This document shows positions 22,015 through 35,089 of a DNA stretch of 38,503 nucleotides, piece by piece. The notes beneath the pieces were generated by a model. The model saw nothing but the letters and a program-made list of their open reading frames with translations, searched no databases and had not been told where the DNA came from. The DNA lies in contig JBBBWG010030311.1 of the NCBI GenBank assembly GCA_037176905.1, positions 10,847-49,349 on the forward strand, written 5' to 3'. Source of the stretch: Azolla pinnata. Taxonomy: Eukaryota > Streptophyta > Polypodiopsida > Salviniales > Salviniaceae. Made by a program: the position numbers and the translations under genes. The first letter of the stretch is position 1, and every line of letters starts with the position of its first letter.

Positions 22015-25000
22015 CTGCGAAATAGAAAACATAATCCTTCTAATCGACAACATGAATTACGAAAATGGAGTCTGGATAGTAAAGCACGATGCAATGAAAA
22101 ACAATATATACCATACACATTCATAATCAGCTTGACTTTTGTGCAGTTCTTTAACGAAAATATGCAAGCAAAGTGAGAAGCTCTTTTAAGTATAATCTGC
22201 ACTTTATTGAGAGAAACTTAACCACATACATAACTGATGCTAACTATATATTCTGTAAAAAAGAATATATACTTAACGTAAAAGATAGAGCAAACAAATG
22301 AAATGAGGAAAATGAGATAGTAATAATGCAAAACATTCATTATTTTCAGCTACGAAGATAGGTAAAGTCTCTGCAATCGTTTACTCATTATAATCATCCT
22401 AGGAAAGAGGAAACTGCAATTTTTATCCAGATTTGGCAAGGGTCTCATACTTGATACATTCAAGCCTAAATAATCAACACTAACCGATCCCTTTTTAAGA
22501 GATCCTAATTGCAGCTTCCATGCAAAAAATATTAAAATGTATCTTAAATTTTACAAGAAACGTACAACAATCCCACAAAGTTGACAGAATGTTACCACCA
22601 ATGATAAGAGGATGTGTTCCGTTAGATCGTTCAAAGTCTTTATACATACAAGCCAAGCTTTTCGCAAGCAAACCAGTATCCCTATACCAATCAGCCAAAC
22701 ATAAATCTTAAAACATGTGTCATCCTTCCATAGCATCATCAAATTTTATTGAAGGTACTGTGTAAATTACATAAAGCTGTGTATGCTCCCCTTGGATTGA
22801 ACATTGCTCAATTCATGCATAACCTTGAGAGGGCAGCTGAAAATAAATTGAAACCGTAAATTTCGAAAGCTGTAAGAATCAAGACAGTCTGAAAAAAGTC
22901 CATGCCTGCATTTAATTTAGTCCAACTTATAGACCCTAAACTATGGTCTTTATGCAAAGTTGTACCAGTTCACAAGTTCATTCAATACTAGCGAAGGATA
23001 AAATATCCAAAAAAGAAGGCAAAAATTACAATTTGACGTCAAAATTGCCAAGGAAAAATTATGTGTAGGACTTACAGTTACCATCTAAAATAGTGTTGCT
23101 TCAGAAATAGGAAAAATAAGCATGGCAGAATCAACTAAAAAACATTGAGCTCTCCAAACAATTTCATTTGCTATCCCTAAGAATGTCAATATTATTTCAT
23201 GGAGGTACAGTAGCATTCTTTAAATAAGAATGGACGCATGCCAAGGAGATTCATCTAAACATGAAGTAGTATTGAGTATCAAAGAAGCTTTGGGAACTGA
23301 AAATGTATCTGCAAAACAATTCGTGAGTACAAATGGCTTATATATTTCCTTTTAGAAGTTTCATTAAAATTGCACTCTATGACTTCTACATGTGGCTCTC
23401 GGAACACAGTCTCATTTTCACCAGTTGTTGAGACCTTACAACAGTTTGCATATTGTGTCCATTTAAATAGCTTTGACCCACTTAAAAGAACATAAAAATG
23501 CAATGTCATTGCATTTTCATTCAATTATACTTTCCCCAGAACTTGCAAAGGGTAAATTGTCATGAGAGTGAACAGCTAGACAGTCAATGATACCAAAAAA
23601 CAGAGAATGCACACAATTGCATCAAGATAATGAGTTGCACATAATGATTTATGACAATACAACATACCAGCCTGAGAAAATGCCAAGAATGTCCATGCAC
23701 AGAGCTGCAGTTGCATTTCTTCCAGGTATATCGATTAGCTTGTCAAGGAGCATGCACGTCACAGCCAAAGGATTTACTCTGAAAATAAACCAGCTTTTGC
23801 ATAGTTAACAGATGTTTTCTCAGCTTACATTGCTGCAAATTTCTAGGATGAAATCATGACTTGCAGTCTAAAATAAAGAAAACATTGTGCCAGAAAACTA
23901 CCTTGTCATTTCTTCTATGCGACCATCAATCTTAGCCTCTTTACACGCTTCTGAACCATCCAACATTAATATGACCTCCGCAAGCATCTGCATGCTCAAT
24001 TTAAAATATTCAGGGAAATCATATGAAATTTTACAAAAAAAATAATTAGGAATGTCCAAGACAAGTTATAGAGCTTTCTTCATGGACATTGATTAGAGAT
24101 CTAATTCTTTAGAACTGTTCACTGTTTTTCTTTCTAAAATATAATGAGCAGAATTCAAAGTTTGATGGAAAAATTACACGCTTGATTACTTGAAAGAACT
24201 GTGTAAAAAGTATGACAACCATATTAAGGGAGAAAAGAACTTGGTATATGTGCACTCATTACTATTACGTACTTCATCTTCCTAACTAGAATTTTATGTA
24301 TTTATCAAAAGTTTCTCTGCTTTCAAACTTCCTCATGCTTCAGTCATCCAAAGGGATTTTTTGCCAGCATGTTGGGCCCACCAACACAAACACTGAAAGC
24401 AGCTCTCACTGCAATCATAATACAGCAATATTCTATGCCCAGAAAGTAATCTCATTTCTTTAATTAGCAAAATAGTGTGGGCAAACCACTAAAATAACTC
24501 AAACCTGTAATGTTTGAGTAGATTGTGATACAGAGCAGATGTTTCACCTTGTTTGATGATAGCATACGATGAAGTAGATTCACAATTAGATGGGCCTCTG
24601 GCCATGAATCTTCAGAGATGCACAGTTCACTCAATCGCAGCAGGAGTATAATTATTGCAATATGCTTACACTGCAAAATATAAAATACAAAAAATACCAT
24701 GAGTTCAGTAGAATCACCTAAAATACACTGCAGTGATTTATAGACACAAAATCTCCAGTCGACCACTAAAAGCATGGCAGTTGAATTGTGCATTTAGTTT
24801 ATAAAACAAAATGAGGTCCCAAATGAAACACATTTCAAAGGGTAAAAATTTCGCCGAAATCATATTACTGTTCCTCAAATACATATAGAAATTATCATCA
24901 GATGTTAATAGTAGGATTCTAAGCCTTTACCGTCTGGAAGCACACAAGTATCCATCAACTAGAGAAATTCTCATCATATACAGCATCAGGACACAAATCA

Positions 25001-28000
25001 TCAGCCTTTTATACCTTCCACAGAACAACGCTTGTTTGATCATCTAGTTCTTTAAGTTTATATCCAACAGTCCCAATGGGAATAAGCAAAGCTGGGACAC
25101 CTGAAACCTCTAAGGCAGCTGCATTTGTAAATTGGTTTTCATTCTCGAATGAAACCAAAATTCTATTTGGTGATGCACATGTGATTTCAGATGGCTTGCA
25201 CAAAAAGCTATACCTGTAATCACAAGATTTTCAACCATGAAAAAGTGTCCTTTCAAAAAGAACATCAGCTCTAAAGACTGAGGCCCAAAATGGAAGTGCA
25301 GAAGTAAACTAACACGCATTCAGCTGGCCATGTTCCTTCTGCGAGACCCGCTAACAGCTTAACCAAAGGTTTCAACTGATATGGGAAACATTCACGAAGC
25401 GAATACAGAAGATTGCGGAGTGGACTATCAAGGATGCTTTCACGGTCCCAGAATTCTATACACAGAACTTCCTGCACACAACCACAGAAGCTTTCATTGG
25501 CATACTGTTCATGAAGTCAAAAACCATGTTTTCATACTAGCATCTTCAATACAGACCTGCCCTAAATATATTGAATGTAGAATTTCAACTATTGTCTCCA
25601 CAATTGTTGAATCACTCTACATCAGAAAAAGATGAAAAATAATTGAGCAATGAAAGGCCAATCGAATTTAACAAGAACATTAATAATTGTCTTCACCTGG
25701 TGTGTAATGTCATAGGAAGCACAAAATGATGAAATCACACTTTTGATCACGCATTTGTATCCATCAATCTGAGAAAATCAATGTATTTCAGCCCAAGAAA
25801 AACTTTGAGAAGCACACATCAGATTGTGCACTCACATTTGAACCTTGAACGCCTCTGTGCTGCACCATGTCAAGTAAGCAGCAGAAAGCCTTGCCTTGAT
25901 GAGCGTGCTGTATATATGTTATATGATCGATCTCCTGTAAACAAGCACTCAACACTGGTTTCTGGACTATGCTTCGTTCAGCTTTAACATGAATCATTTT
26001 AGACAAATGGTGGAACCTCGTAACACTATCCAGGATCACAAAATCAATTTGGGTAAAACATAAAGCTAGTGATATCACAGAGATTTCTGTAAGAAACTTC
26101 CAAAATATTCTACCACCCAATTAACATTGATGTGTGTTATACACATGGATTGGATGCCCAGTTGTAAAGATTGAGTGGTTAAAATTGTTAATCGTAATGT
26201 AATACAAAGAGAGAAACAAGAAAGATGAAGATTCAGAAGAGAAACAACATACCAAAGTATTCTGGTCCTTTGTGGGTAAGAAAGAAATGAGACAACCAAG
26301 GGTTCCCCATCCCAACAGTAAAGGTCCATATTCTTGTACTTCTGAAACATTAAGCTGACTGAAAAGCTCATCCATCTGCTGCAATTCTTGAATAGAAAAA
26401 GGATACCTATCATCCCTGTTCAATGTATATGTGACAGCAGTCAGCTTCTGAGAGCAATATTTGAATAGGAATCAGGAGCCACTGTCATGTACAGAAACTA
26501 TTGATCACACCTGAATGGGACATCATCAAATACCATCAAAAGTAGTTTGTCCAAGTCCAGAATTTCCAGTAAGATAAGCACAGCTTGATGCTTTATATAT
26601 TCAACTAATTTGGTTGCTTCTTCAGTTACAGAAAAACTTTTCATAATTGACCCACACAATATTTTTGCCTGCAGCAAACAGGACCTTAGCAGTAAAAACA
26701 AGAAAGCAAAATATTAACATTTGATGTCAGTTAGACAACTATCTTTAAGAAAATGCAACACCACACAGGATCTCAACGAGAACAGATGAAAATATTAGGT
26801 AGATGACACTCCCGCCTATATAAGATGGTAATTCCCTTCTCTTGTATATACTCATATCCTATTCAAGATAATATCTTAATAATATCAAATAAGATTGGTA
26901 AATTTAAGAGTGAAACATTTTAGTGAAGAATAAGGTATATAGAGAAGAATGCAGAGATCACAAAAAAAAATACAGTAAAAATAAAGGGCACTCTTTACTT
27001 CCTTGTGGATTCAGAAAGATTATCTCACATTCATTCAACCTTCAAGCATAAAAATAATGCCACTGTGATTGAATAACTTGGACAATAAAAATCACCTAAC
27101 GCAATAATTAGATAAAAGCACACAACCAAAACAGTCCAAGAAAAATTGTCTTTTGATATACCAATATTGCACACGAGTAACTTTCTGATAACTGTGGTTG
27201 AAAGTTCACATCTTTTTCATCTAGAGATTGAACTATCTCACAACATTCTGGCTATGCAAAAGCAAGTTCCAGCCAGAAGTTTAACCAACACTAACAAGCA
27301 CAATGTGAACCTTCACTTGTGCAGATCCACGGATAAAATAACACGTTTACCAAATGTATTACAGTTTGTATTATGGCATCACGTGATAAGACCATGCAAA
27401 TAAAAAAGAATAATGCATCACAGTTCCCCAATTTATTCCCGGCACAGTTTTACTGGATATAATGAAGCTTCAACTTGAGATGTAATACAGATTGTCACCA
27501 TACATTAAGAATCTAATGCCCTATATATTTAATGTAGGAAAATAAAATAATAATAAACCATAAAACACAGTAAACTTGCCTGAAATGTCATGAACAGATC
27601 CTTCCAATGATTGAAGCTGCATGAACATAACGGCTTGTAGTAGAGAAGGAACAAAATATCCATTACCAAGTTCACTTCTGTGGAGATTTCTTCCGCCCAT
27701 AAGTTCATTGAAGATAAACCCTGCAGGTGGATAGCCTGAATTAATGGATGTTCTTTCAAAATCAAACAAAAATGTGCAATAGCTTCTAGCCAATTAAACA
27801 AACTATTGGGAGCATTCAAATGCAAATATCGAATTTAAAGTATTTTCTGTAACAATGGACATTCATTGCATTTTTCCACATAGGTCATAAATTAGCCCTA
27901 CCAAGTCCCAAGTCTGCTCAGTAGTCAGAAGGTTCTCTAAAGTTCTGAAGATATTGCTTTCAAGCCCTCCTTCAATTAAACAATTCACCAGCTGATCAAT

Positions 28001-31000
28001 TGGCTCCACAGCAAAGCTATCGAATGATTCTGCCACTGTAATTTACAGCACATTCTAAAATTAGTTCTCATTATTCACTTTTCTTGATATTCTCATATTT
28101 TTCCATGCAACTTTAAAATTTTCAACTGCTATGTGATTATTTGTATCTAGAAACAAGAGATTACTAACAGTAAATTTTGTCAAAAAAGAACAATTAAGCA
28201 ACTGACTCTATTAACAACAGAATTGATGTTAAATGGGTGAGCATACTATGAGATAAAAGCAAAAGTCGCAGGCACTTCAGTAGGCATTGTCTCTCTGTAA
28301 AATATTTCAATATTACCTGCAAAAAAAACACCCATGTAACGTCAACAAAATTCACTATTTCCTTGTCAGGAGATCTGTATTATTAAACAAGGTGACATAA
28401 AAATTCTCTCATTTAATATCTCCGGGCAGCACAAGTGCCAATAAATACAATGGTCACAAACATGCCAAAAAAACCAATGTCATCAAACATTTGCAAGTTT
28501 ATAAATGTGCTCAAGAAAGCACCTGTCTTCCCAGACTTGCCATTAAATAACTATACAGTAAATTTAAACGAATCCATTAATGGCCAAGTAAACACTTATA
28601 ATTGGACATTGCGCTATTCTCAAACAACCTGAGAGGTCATTTTACCCAACAATCCCGTATAATTCAACACTGTACAAGTCTCAGACAACTTGAGAGGTCA
28701 TTCAAAAAACCTCAAACACCCTCATTATATAGACATTGAACAAAGATATTATCACACCTTTTGCACTAAATCTGACTCGTTCGGTTTTCTGGCATCATCA
28801 AAACATCTGTCGACTAAGATATATGTCTGAACTTCATCCAGCACCTGAACAGAACACAGAGACACAAAATATTAACTGTTGGTATTTAAATTTTCTGTTG
28901 TGGTAACAAATTCCTCAATGCATAGATTATTTATGAATTATTAACTTTTGATCAATACAAAAAGTTATCAAACGACAGAAGTACAAAAGATATGCTTTTG
29001 ACAATATAGCATAAATGTAGCTACATGAAGCTGCCAAACAGATCTTCTAATCCTGATGTACAGCAAACATATTTGTGAGTCATAAAAGCATTACATGTCA
29101 GACTTTGAAGTCTAACAGAAATAGTACAACAGCAGAGAAAAAAGCATGTGTAACATACTACTTCTAACAGAAGACAAACTAACCCAATCACGAGGCTTCT
29201 GTGAACTTAACAATCTCAGGCAAGTTAACTGTGAAACCCTTTGTAGATTAGTATTGTTCAAAATTATTAGAGCTTATTCAGGATTCTAAGATTATCTTAT
29301 TTTCAGTCCTTCGTTACTTTTGCTCAAGATGCCTGCAACTTGGATAACAAACTTGGTTTTGTAAAAAGATGTCCCTAGCGTGATCTTTATATTAGAACTG
29401 ACAATCTTTGAAAGGTTGTAAGCAGGAAATGCCTCAGAATGGTCTACTTATTGACAAAGGAAGATCCTGAGCAGAGAGATGAGGGTTAAATATATATATA
29501 TCTATATGCACTGAATCTCCTGCAGCCAAAATCCCTAGCTATATAAATTATAATGTGATGTGCAACCATCACTTCGAACAAATCTTGGCATGAAGCAACT
29601 AGATTCTGTTATGCAGCTACACTTCCAGGAAAAGAAGCAAGACAGAGTAAGCAAGCTGATACCCTCTTTTTACTCGTTTCCATAGTACCAAAACAGAACT
29701 ATACAAAACACCAACCAGATTCTCAAAATTTTGATTTTCTCTATTTCATCACTAGATTGAATACCATATGAGAACAGCTCCTTGGAAAATAGCTCATGAT
29801 AATAGACAGTGAGATTCTGGTAATATTCTCTCCATCAGTGTACATGTATAGTGAGTCTCTTAGAGAGCAACTCACCAACTTTTTGCTGATCTGCAGAGTG
29901 AGATTCCGTACTTCCGCATTTATCTCTAATGTGTGACTGCCTAAGACTACCTTTGCAACATCCAAAGCAGACCTCGATTTTGCATTTGGTGCTCCAAATC
30001 GTAGGAATGTCCCTAATAGCCATGTTTGATTTCTTTGCAATTCATCTAGCTGTCATATTTCAAACATAAGACGCATGTTTATATACAATTTAAATAAAAA
30101 TGCTACTCATAATTACTATCAACAATCATTTCAACGGAAAATAACACAGCAACATAGTAGTTTCATAGTTCCTACAATTCGTTTCTAACTCTTAACTTTG
30201 AGGAATCATTCAATCAGAAAGTGTTTAATCTTTGACATGATGTTTTATATATTCATATACAAAATGCTAACTCAAAACAACTGTTACCACCTTGGTTGAC
30301 ATACTGACATAGCATAGGACTCTTCGGGACAACCTGCATAATGAAGTAGAACACCTCCTTGGAAACCTTCATAACATGCGCATATATATATACTACAGCA
30401 CCAGGATACCTTGAATGCACGTGCTCAGTCAGTCTCCCCCTTATCAACCCCAATGGACAACCCTTCCTCATCCGTAACCTTCCCCCTCAACCTACCTTCA
30501 CTTTTCTCTAATACAACTTTCTCAAACACATTCCCACTCTCTTTCAATCTAATACTCCCCTTCATTTCTCACACATTTCTCCCTATTTCACTCTAATCCA
30601 CCTCTCCTGCACAGACACGCCCCATCCCCCTCTTTTTCCTATATTTATATTGGGAAAAGACACATCAGTTACACCGTGCCTGTTTGTCCTGCACCCCTCT
30701 TCTCTTTCTGTGGCACACAGATCTCGCCCTCCTCTCTATTACACGCATACACCTCTCTCTCTCTCTCTCTCATACACGCACTTCCTCCATCCTCTCTCAC
30801 ATTTTATCCCTCTCAGATAGGCAATGAAACTTTCAGAAAGGGAAAAAGAAACAAATTTCAAAAACGGAAAGAGACTTCAGTTGCTAGAGATGGACAGACT
30901 GCAGAATACAGCTTGATAGTATAGATAGGCAATGCGCCAATATCTTTAAGTAACCAATCTGATACCGTGACCACCAATGCTTCATGAATGAAAATATATT

Positions 31001-32243
31001 AACATTAAACACGTCAATAAATTTTGATTCAAATAATTTGTTTTAGAACGGAGGGTATCATTTTTCTGAGTAAAAGATTTGGTTGTTGCTTGAAAGGTGC
31101 TCCTAGTTGCCAAGTCTTGTCTCATGCATATAATGGTAACATATATCTATGCATGAGAACTCACAACAAGGTTAGTGACATAACTAGTGTGCATAACCCC
31201 CGAGTTTCGTCTATGCATATCATTGCAATATGCATTCATAGGCATGAGAACTGGCAACATTAGTGATAATATAATCAGTGTTCCTTGAAAAAATCGAGTT
31301 GGTTTAATCTACAGTATGAAAGCCACTTTACATTGTGAATTAAAATGCCAAAAACTTTTACTCACGAGAATCCCTCTAATACAATACACTACAATTTAAT
31401 AAATTTTCCGCAATATAATTCACTGCATTTCAAAATGGAACTTTCTGGGACAAAATGGAACTTTCTGGGACAAAATGGAACTTTCTGGGACAAAATGCAA
31501 ACTCCAGATATTAAACACACTGTTGATTGAACTCCTTCATTGTCTACGCTGCTTTACATAGACAGCTCATCGATTTACATAAACCTATGAGGATTTAAAC
31601 ACTGTTAGATGTCCGATAATTTAGTCCACAGAAAGTGTTTATATACTACATTAACTTGACAAATACATTCTCTTCTACTTTAAAATTGCGTGACTGATTC
31701 ACTTCCTAGTCCATGTAATGTGCTTCTATATTTACCCGATTCTGTCTAAACATTTCTCAGCACTTATCTAAGAAAGGATGTAATTTCCAAACATTGAAAT
31801 TTACCCTTCGAGATTGTAAAGATTTTTCTTTTTTCTAATTCAAGGCGCTTACATTCTTCTCAGAAAGTACACACCATTGATCCTTTACTGGTGGTCTCTC
31901 ATCAGCATCTGCGATTCTTACTAAGAAGACACATTATTTTCAGCCGCCGTCCTTTACACAGAATATAGTAGCATTCTAAGTTACTCTGCCAACGTTCGCA
32001 CCATTCCAGGGAAGCAATAAGCTTCCAGAGAGGTTAGCGTATCCCGGAGGAGACGAGCTACAAAAAATAGAGAGAGAGCGGAGGGAGCTGCTGAGAACTC
32101 ACCACGGACTTGGCGGGGAGTTTCCGGAAACCGGAGACGTAATCGTCGAGGAAATGGAAGAGGGACTCGTGGGAATCCCACCACAGGCTGTCGTCGAGGG
32201 TGCAGGAAGCCGCCTGCTCGATGGCGCGGGCGACGCTCGCCAT
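16096..32243 (-). CDS. NUP188: Nuclear pore inner-ring scaffold NUP188 (~30 exons, ~1,875 aa)
   Basis: The ATG at 32243 starts MASVARAIEQ and DDSLWWDSHESLFHFL. Later exons read NQTWLLGTFLRFGAPN-KSRSALD, then LDEVQTYILVDR, FTERQCLLKCLRLLL, DILFLLYY, EILDLDKLLLMVFDDVPFR, EYGPLLLGWGTLGCLISFLP, FWDRESILDSPLRNLLYSL, GTWPAEC, FVNHMTWKYAERYERWKIT, SGKDLQILVMNDLYFHLQGELEAG (broken by me into words), and end with CVLRLCGIG...HLKTLKSVAVFVYPALT and a stop at 16096-16098. These match, in order, the plant NUP188 (DUF3414) family of roughly 1,950 aa. NUP188 is an alpha-helical solenoid of the nuclear pore inner ring and binds NUP93; no catalytic site or membrane segment is expected or seen. Reading phase is consistent across the model except between the exons ending at 18965 and starting at 18878. 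The 5' two-thirds has many small exons, while one 1,497-base exon (18197-16701) covers about a quarter of the protein. Confidence 0.92.
20981..21052. repeat. Foldback inverted repeat in a NUP188 intron
   Basis: Two 31-base arms (20981-21011 and 21022-21052) are inverted complements around a 10-base loop. The inner 12 bases (TATGCTGTAGCA / TGCTACAGCATA) match perfectly, and about 25 of the 31 positions match overall. Weak symmetry continues outward. Because of the symmetry both strands translate to similar words (YAVA, LLQHT-SVAV). It lies in the intron between 21127 and 20830 and looks like a small MITE or foldback remnant. Confidence 0.8.
22015..23671 (-). other. NUP188 intron 16
   Basis: The longest intron in the C-terminal two-thirds of the gene (1.66 kb). 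It is AT-rich and I find no exon in it that restores phase with the GT donor, which is why a GC donor was chosen for exon 16. A short conserved micro-exon cannot be excluded. Confidence 0.6.
26669..27579 (-). other. NUP188 intron 6 (GC-AG)
   Basis: A 0.9-kb AT-rich intron that starts GCAAGT and ends GCTGCAG. No internal gene or repeat is seen. Confidence 0.75.
28845..29875 (-). other. NUP188 intron 2
   Basis: A 1.03-kb AT-rich intron bounded by GTGAGT and CTGTTCAG. A short (TA)n run lies near 29492-29507. Nothing else is recognisable. Confidence 0.8.
30050..32102 (-). other. NUP188 intron 1
   Basis: A 2.05-kb first intron. It includes a C/T-rich, purine-poor stretch at about 30420-30810 on the plus strand with a (CT)n run near 30751-30770, and a 20-bp triple repeat at 31431-31498. 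No gene is seen inside it. Confidence 0.8.
31431..31498. repeat. 20-bp tandem repeat x 3.4
   Basis: Three identical copies of CAAAATGGAACTTTCTGGGA plus a partial fourth (CAAAATG). The perfect identity of the copies suggests a recent expansion. It lies in NUP188 intron 1. Confidence 0.97.
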
Positions 32244-32382
32244 CGCGCGCTGTGTCGTCGGGCTGCGACCCGTTCTGCAGAAGCCTTCGAAGCCGAGAGA
32301 CACTGTGTGTTTCTAGCGAGGTTTTATTTTCCGAGAGGAATTTTGAGCTCTTTGGGGAAGGAAGAGTCAGAACTAACTAACT

Positions 32383-33600
32383 GAAGGAGCAAATCTGCAG
32401 ATGGGAAGCTGAATTGCCAGAACTGAAAGGAGCAGATCTGCAGATTGATCGGAATCGAGTCGATCCACCGATCCATCGATCCATCGCGAGATTCGATCGG
32501 AGAAGTTTCGGCTCGAACATTCGATTCGAACGGAAAGAAGAAGTCGGGCGATCGATCCCGCCGTCGGAATCGAAGAGGAGTTGGCACATTGCTCGGAATC
32601 GAGTCGATCCATCGATCCATCGCAAGATTCGGCCGGACAAGTTTCGGCTCGAACGTTCGATTCGAACGGAAAGAAGAAGTCGGGCGATCGATCCCGTTGT
32701 CGGAATTGACCCCGCCGTCGAAATCGATGAGGAGTTAGCACATTGCTCGGAATCGAGTCGATCCATCGATCCATCGCCGAATTCGATCGGAGAAGTTTCG
32801 GCTCGAACGTTCGATTCGAACGGAAAGAAGTCGGGCAATTGATCCCGCTGTCAGAATCAACCCCGCCGTCAAAATCGAAGAGGAGTTAGCACATTGCTCG
32901 AAATCGAGTCGATCCATCGATCCATCGATCCATCGCGAGATTCGATCGAAGAAGTTTCGGCTCGAACGTTTGATTCGAACGGAAAGAAGAAGTCGGGCGA
33001 TCGATCCCGTTGTCGGAATTGACCCCGCCGTCGGGTAGCACATTGCTCGAAATCGAGTCGATCCATCGATCCATCGCGAGATTCGGCCGGAGAAGTTTCG
33101 GCTCGAACGTTCGATTCGAACGGAAAGAAGAAGTCGGGCGATCGATCCCGCTGTCGGAATTGACCCCGCCGTCGGAATCGATGAGGAGTTAGCACATTGC
33201 TCGGAATCGAGTCGATCCATCGATCCATCGCCGAATTCGATCGGAGAAGTTTCGGCTCGAACGTTCGATTCGAACGGAAAGAAGTCGGGCAATTGATCCC
33301 GCTGTCAGAATCAACCCCGCCGTCAAAATCGAAGAGGAGTTAGCACATTGCTCGAAATCGAGTCGATCCATCGATCCATCGTGAGATTCGATCGGAGAAG
33401 TTTCGGCTCGAACGTTTGATTCGAACGGAAAGAAGAAGTTGGGCGATCAATCCCGCTGTTGGAGTCAAAGAGGAGTTAGTACATTGCTTGGAATCAAGTC
33501 GATCCATCGATCCATCGCCGGATTCGATCGGAGAAGTTTCGGCTCGAATGTTCGATTCGAACGCAAAGAAGACAGTCAGGCGATCCCACTGTGTGTATCA
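32383..33600. repeat. Eight-copy ~150-bp satellite upstream of NUP188, with higher-order duplication
   Basis: A CpG-rich unit containing GAATCGAGTCGATCCATCG, GAAGTTTCGGCTCGAA, TTCGATTCGAACGGAAAG, GTCGGGCGATCGATCCCG and GAGTTAGCACATTGCTCG. Taking the GTTTCGGCTCGAA word as marker, copies begin at 32505, 32641, 32795, 32954, 33095, 33249, 33400 and 33536 (spacings 136, 154, 159, 141, 154, 151, 136). Copies 2-4 and 5-7 form two nearly identical triplets about 454 bases apart. An internal 12-base palindrome, TCGAACGTTCGA, is present in four copies and decayed in the rest. A short leader (32383-32445) with two copies of an AACTGAA-GGAGCA-ATCTGCAGAT word joins it to the NUP188 5' end. Long open frames on both strands follow from the unit length and are not genes. 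Confidence 0.95.
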
Positions 33601-35089
33601 AAGAGGAGGATTGCATGAAACGAAAAGTAGCTTCTTGGTCAATTAGATTGAACAAGACGAGTTGCTCGATCTTGAGTTGCATGATGATGATGATAGACGA
33701 TGATGTTGTTGTTAATTATGATGACAACAGCTACAATGATGGAAAGGAGAAGAAGTTGCTCCTCAAAGTACATTATTGTCAGACAAAGTGTTACTTAATC
33801 CGTAACATTTTATCCTCGAGAGCTAGCTCACAGTATCATTGCATGGTATGAAGAAGCCAATCACACTTGATTTGAAACAACATTTCATTGCTTTTACTTA
33901 AAATCTGCGAATAACCACACCAGCTAGGTGATTTAGAGAATCATAGCAAGCTACCGTCCGCATGGATAGTTGTGGCTATACCCATATCAAAGTTGTTGGC
34001 TAATGTAAGTTGTATCAAAGTGCTTTGCCTATGCATTTGGTTAGAAGGTAGGTGGTAACATGTATAACAATGTAATCTCATCACTTGATTTTGTTCTGGT
34101 TCAAGCATTGAAACAACCTCGGTTATTACATTAGTTACTTTTGCAATATGTTTAACAGTAGACAAGAGGATTCTAATTTAGAGGCTCTCTAGATTCTGTG
34201 TGATTCTCTACGTAATCTCATCCACAAATAGATGGTCAAACTAGACAAAACGCTAGAAGAATATATATTTGTTGTTTTAGTAAATTTATGCCTCTATCTA
34301 TGTCACGTGAAAATTCTTCAAAACAAGTTAGTTTTGAAATATTCTCCAATCAACATTTGCTAACTTAACCTCTTCTCTTGTACGCATAGAGTAATTGTTT
34401 CTCGTTTGAGTAGGGGAGAGGTTGATACTGTTGGAAAAGTGGTGATTGTGCAGTTTTTAGGTAAAAGATTTACCCATGTAAAAAATTTTGAATCGGATGG
34501 TATGCCATTGCAATCCCTTTTTCGATTGGATCTATAGTTTGCTTCCATTCGGCTGGACTATCTTTTATCATGGATACATCTTGTCTACACATGCCAATTG
34601 TTCAACTACTCGACTATTTGTCCATGAAGTTCAATTAGTGCTACAATATAATAGTTAGACTTTTCGACGCTATGTATACTTATACAAAGGCTCTTGTTTC
34701 ATTTGTTTCGTTTTTCTTATCAAGGCAATGTAAAATTGAGATATTAGCTCCTCTCATCGAATAAATTTACCTTTAATTTTGTGATCGAATGATAAATAAG
34801 TTACTTTTATAACCAATTTTGTGATCGAAAAGGGTTCTATTCCAAGGAAAAGACAAAGGTCATGAATCTTGAATGAAGAACTGGCATTCATGAAACAAAC
34901 AAAATAGATTTAAAAAAAAGGACCAAAAGAGTTATATGGTCTTTGTTTTAGGACGCTTTAAAAAGAATTGTTTTCAATGCTCAAAATAAACATTGAACCA
35001 ATCTTATTAATGTTTCAATATTATTCTTCATATAAAACCTCAAGTAGCTGGGTAGTGTTGATAGACAAACACTAATACTTGTAAACTCT
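33601..35089. other. Intergenic region between NUP188 upstream repeats and the methyltransferase
   Basis: AT-rich sequence with no conserved open frame. It should include the methyltransferase 3' UTR near 35000-35089. A short (GAT)n-like stretch lies at 33679-33708. Nothing else is recognisable. Confidence 0.6.

Larger units (their letters stand above)
23672..32243 (-). other. NUP188: NUP188 exons 1-16 (N-terminal half)
   Basis: Exon borders in transcript order: 32243-32103, 30049-29876, 28844-28758, 28316-28247, 28035-27902, 27735-27580, 26668-26511, 26415-26253, 25934-25836, 25768-25697, 25616-25557, 25471-25314, 25213-25015, 24670-24548, 23987-23902, 23778-23672. All phases agree. Exon 6 ends CAG|GCAAGT, a good GC donor. 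Its start could also be 27720, in the same phase. Exon 16 needs a GC donor (TCAG|GCTGGT) to stay in phase with exon 17; the nearby GT donor (TG|GTATGT, exon end 23668) would break the frame. Exon 12 uses GT|GTTAGT, which joins the next exon as AECVYSFL. Confidence 0.8.

Noticed and set aside
22495..22742. Minus-strand open frames in NUP188 intron 16
   Set aside because: No matching splice sites in phase and no resemblance to the expected NUP188 segment.
22860..22911. Candidate exon in NUP188 intron 16 reading HGLFSDCLDSYSF
   Set aside because: Its length (51 bases) does not correct the phase problem and it has no family similarity. The GC donor explains the junction better.
32373..33292. Several open frames of 100-185 codons on both strands in the satellite array
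   Set aside because: They follow the repeat unit, occur in overlapping frames on both strands and repeat the same peptide words. This is a by-product of stop-free repeats.
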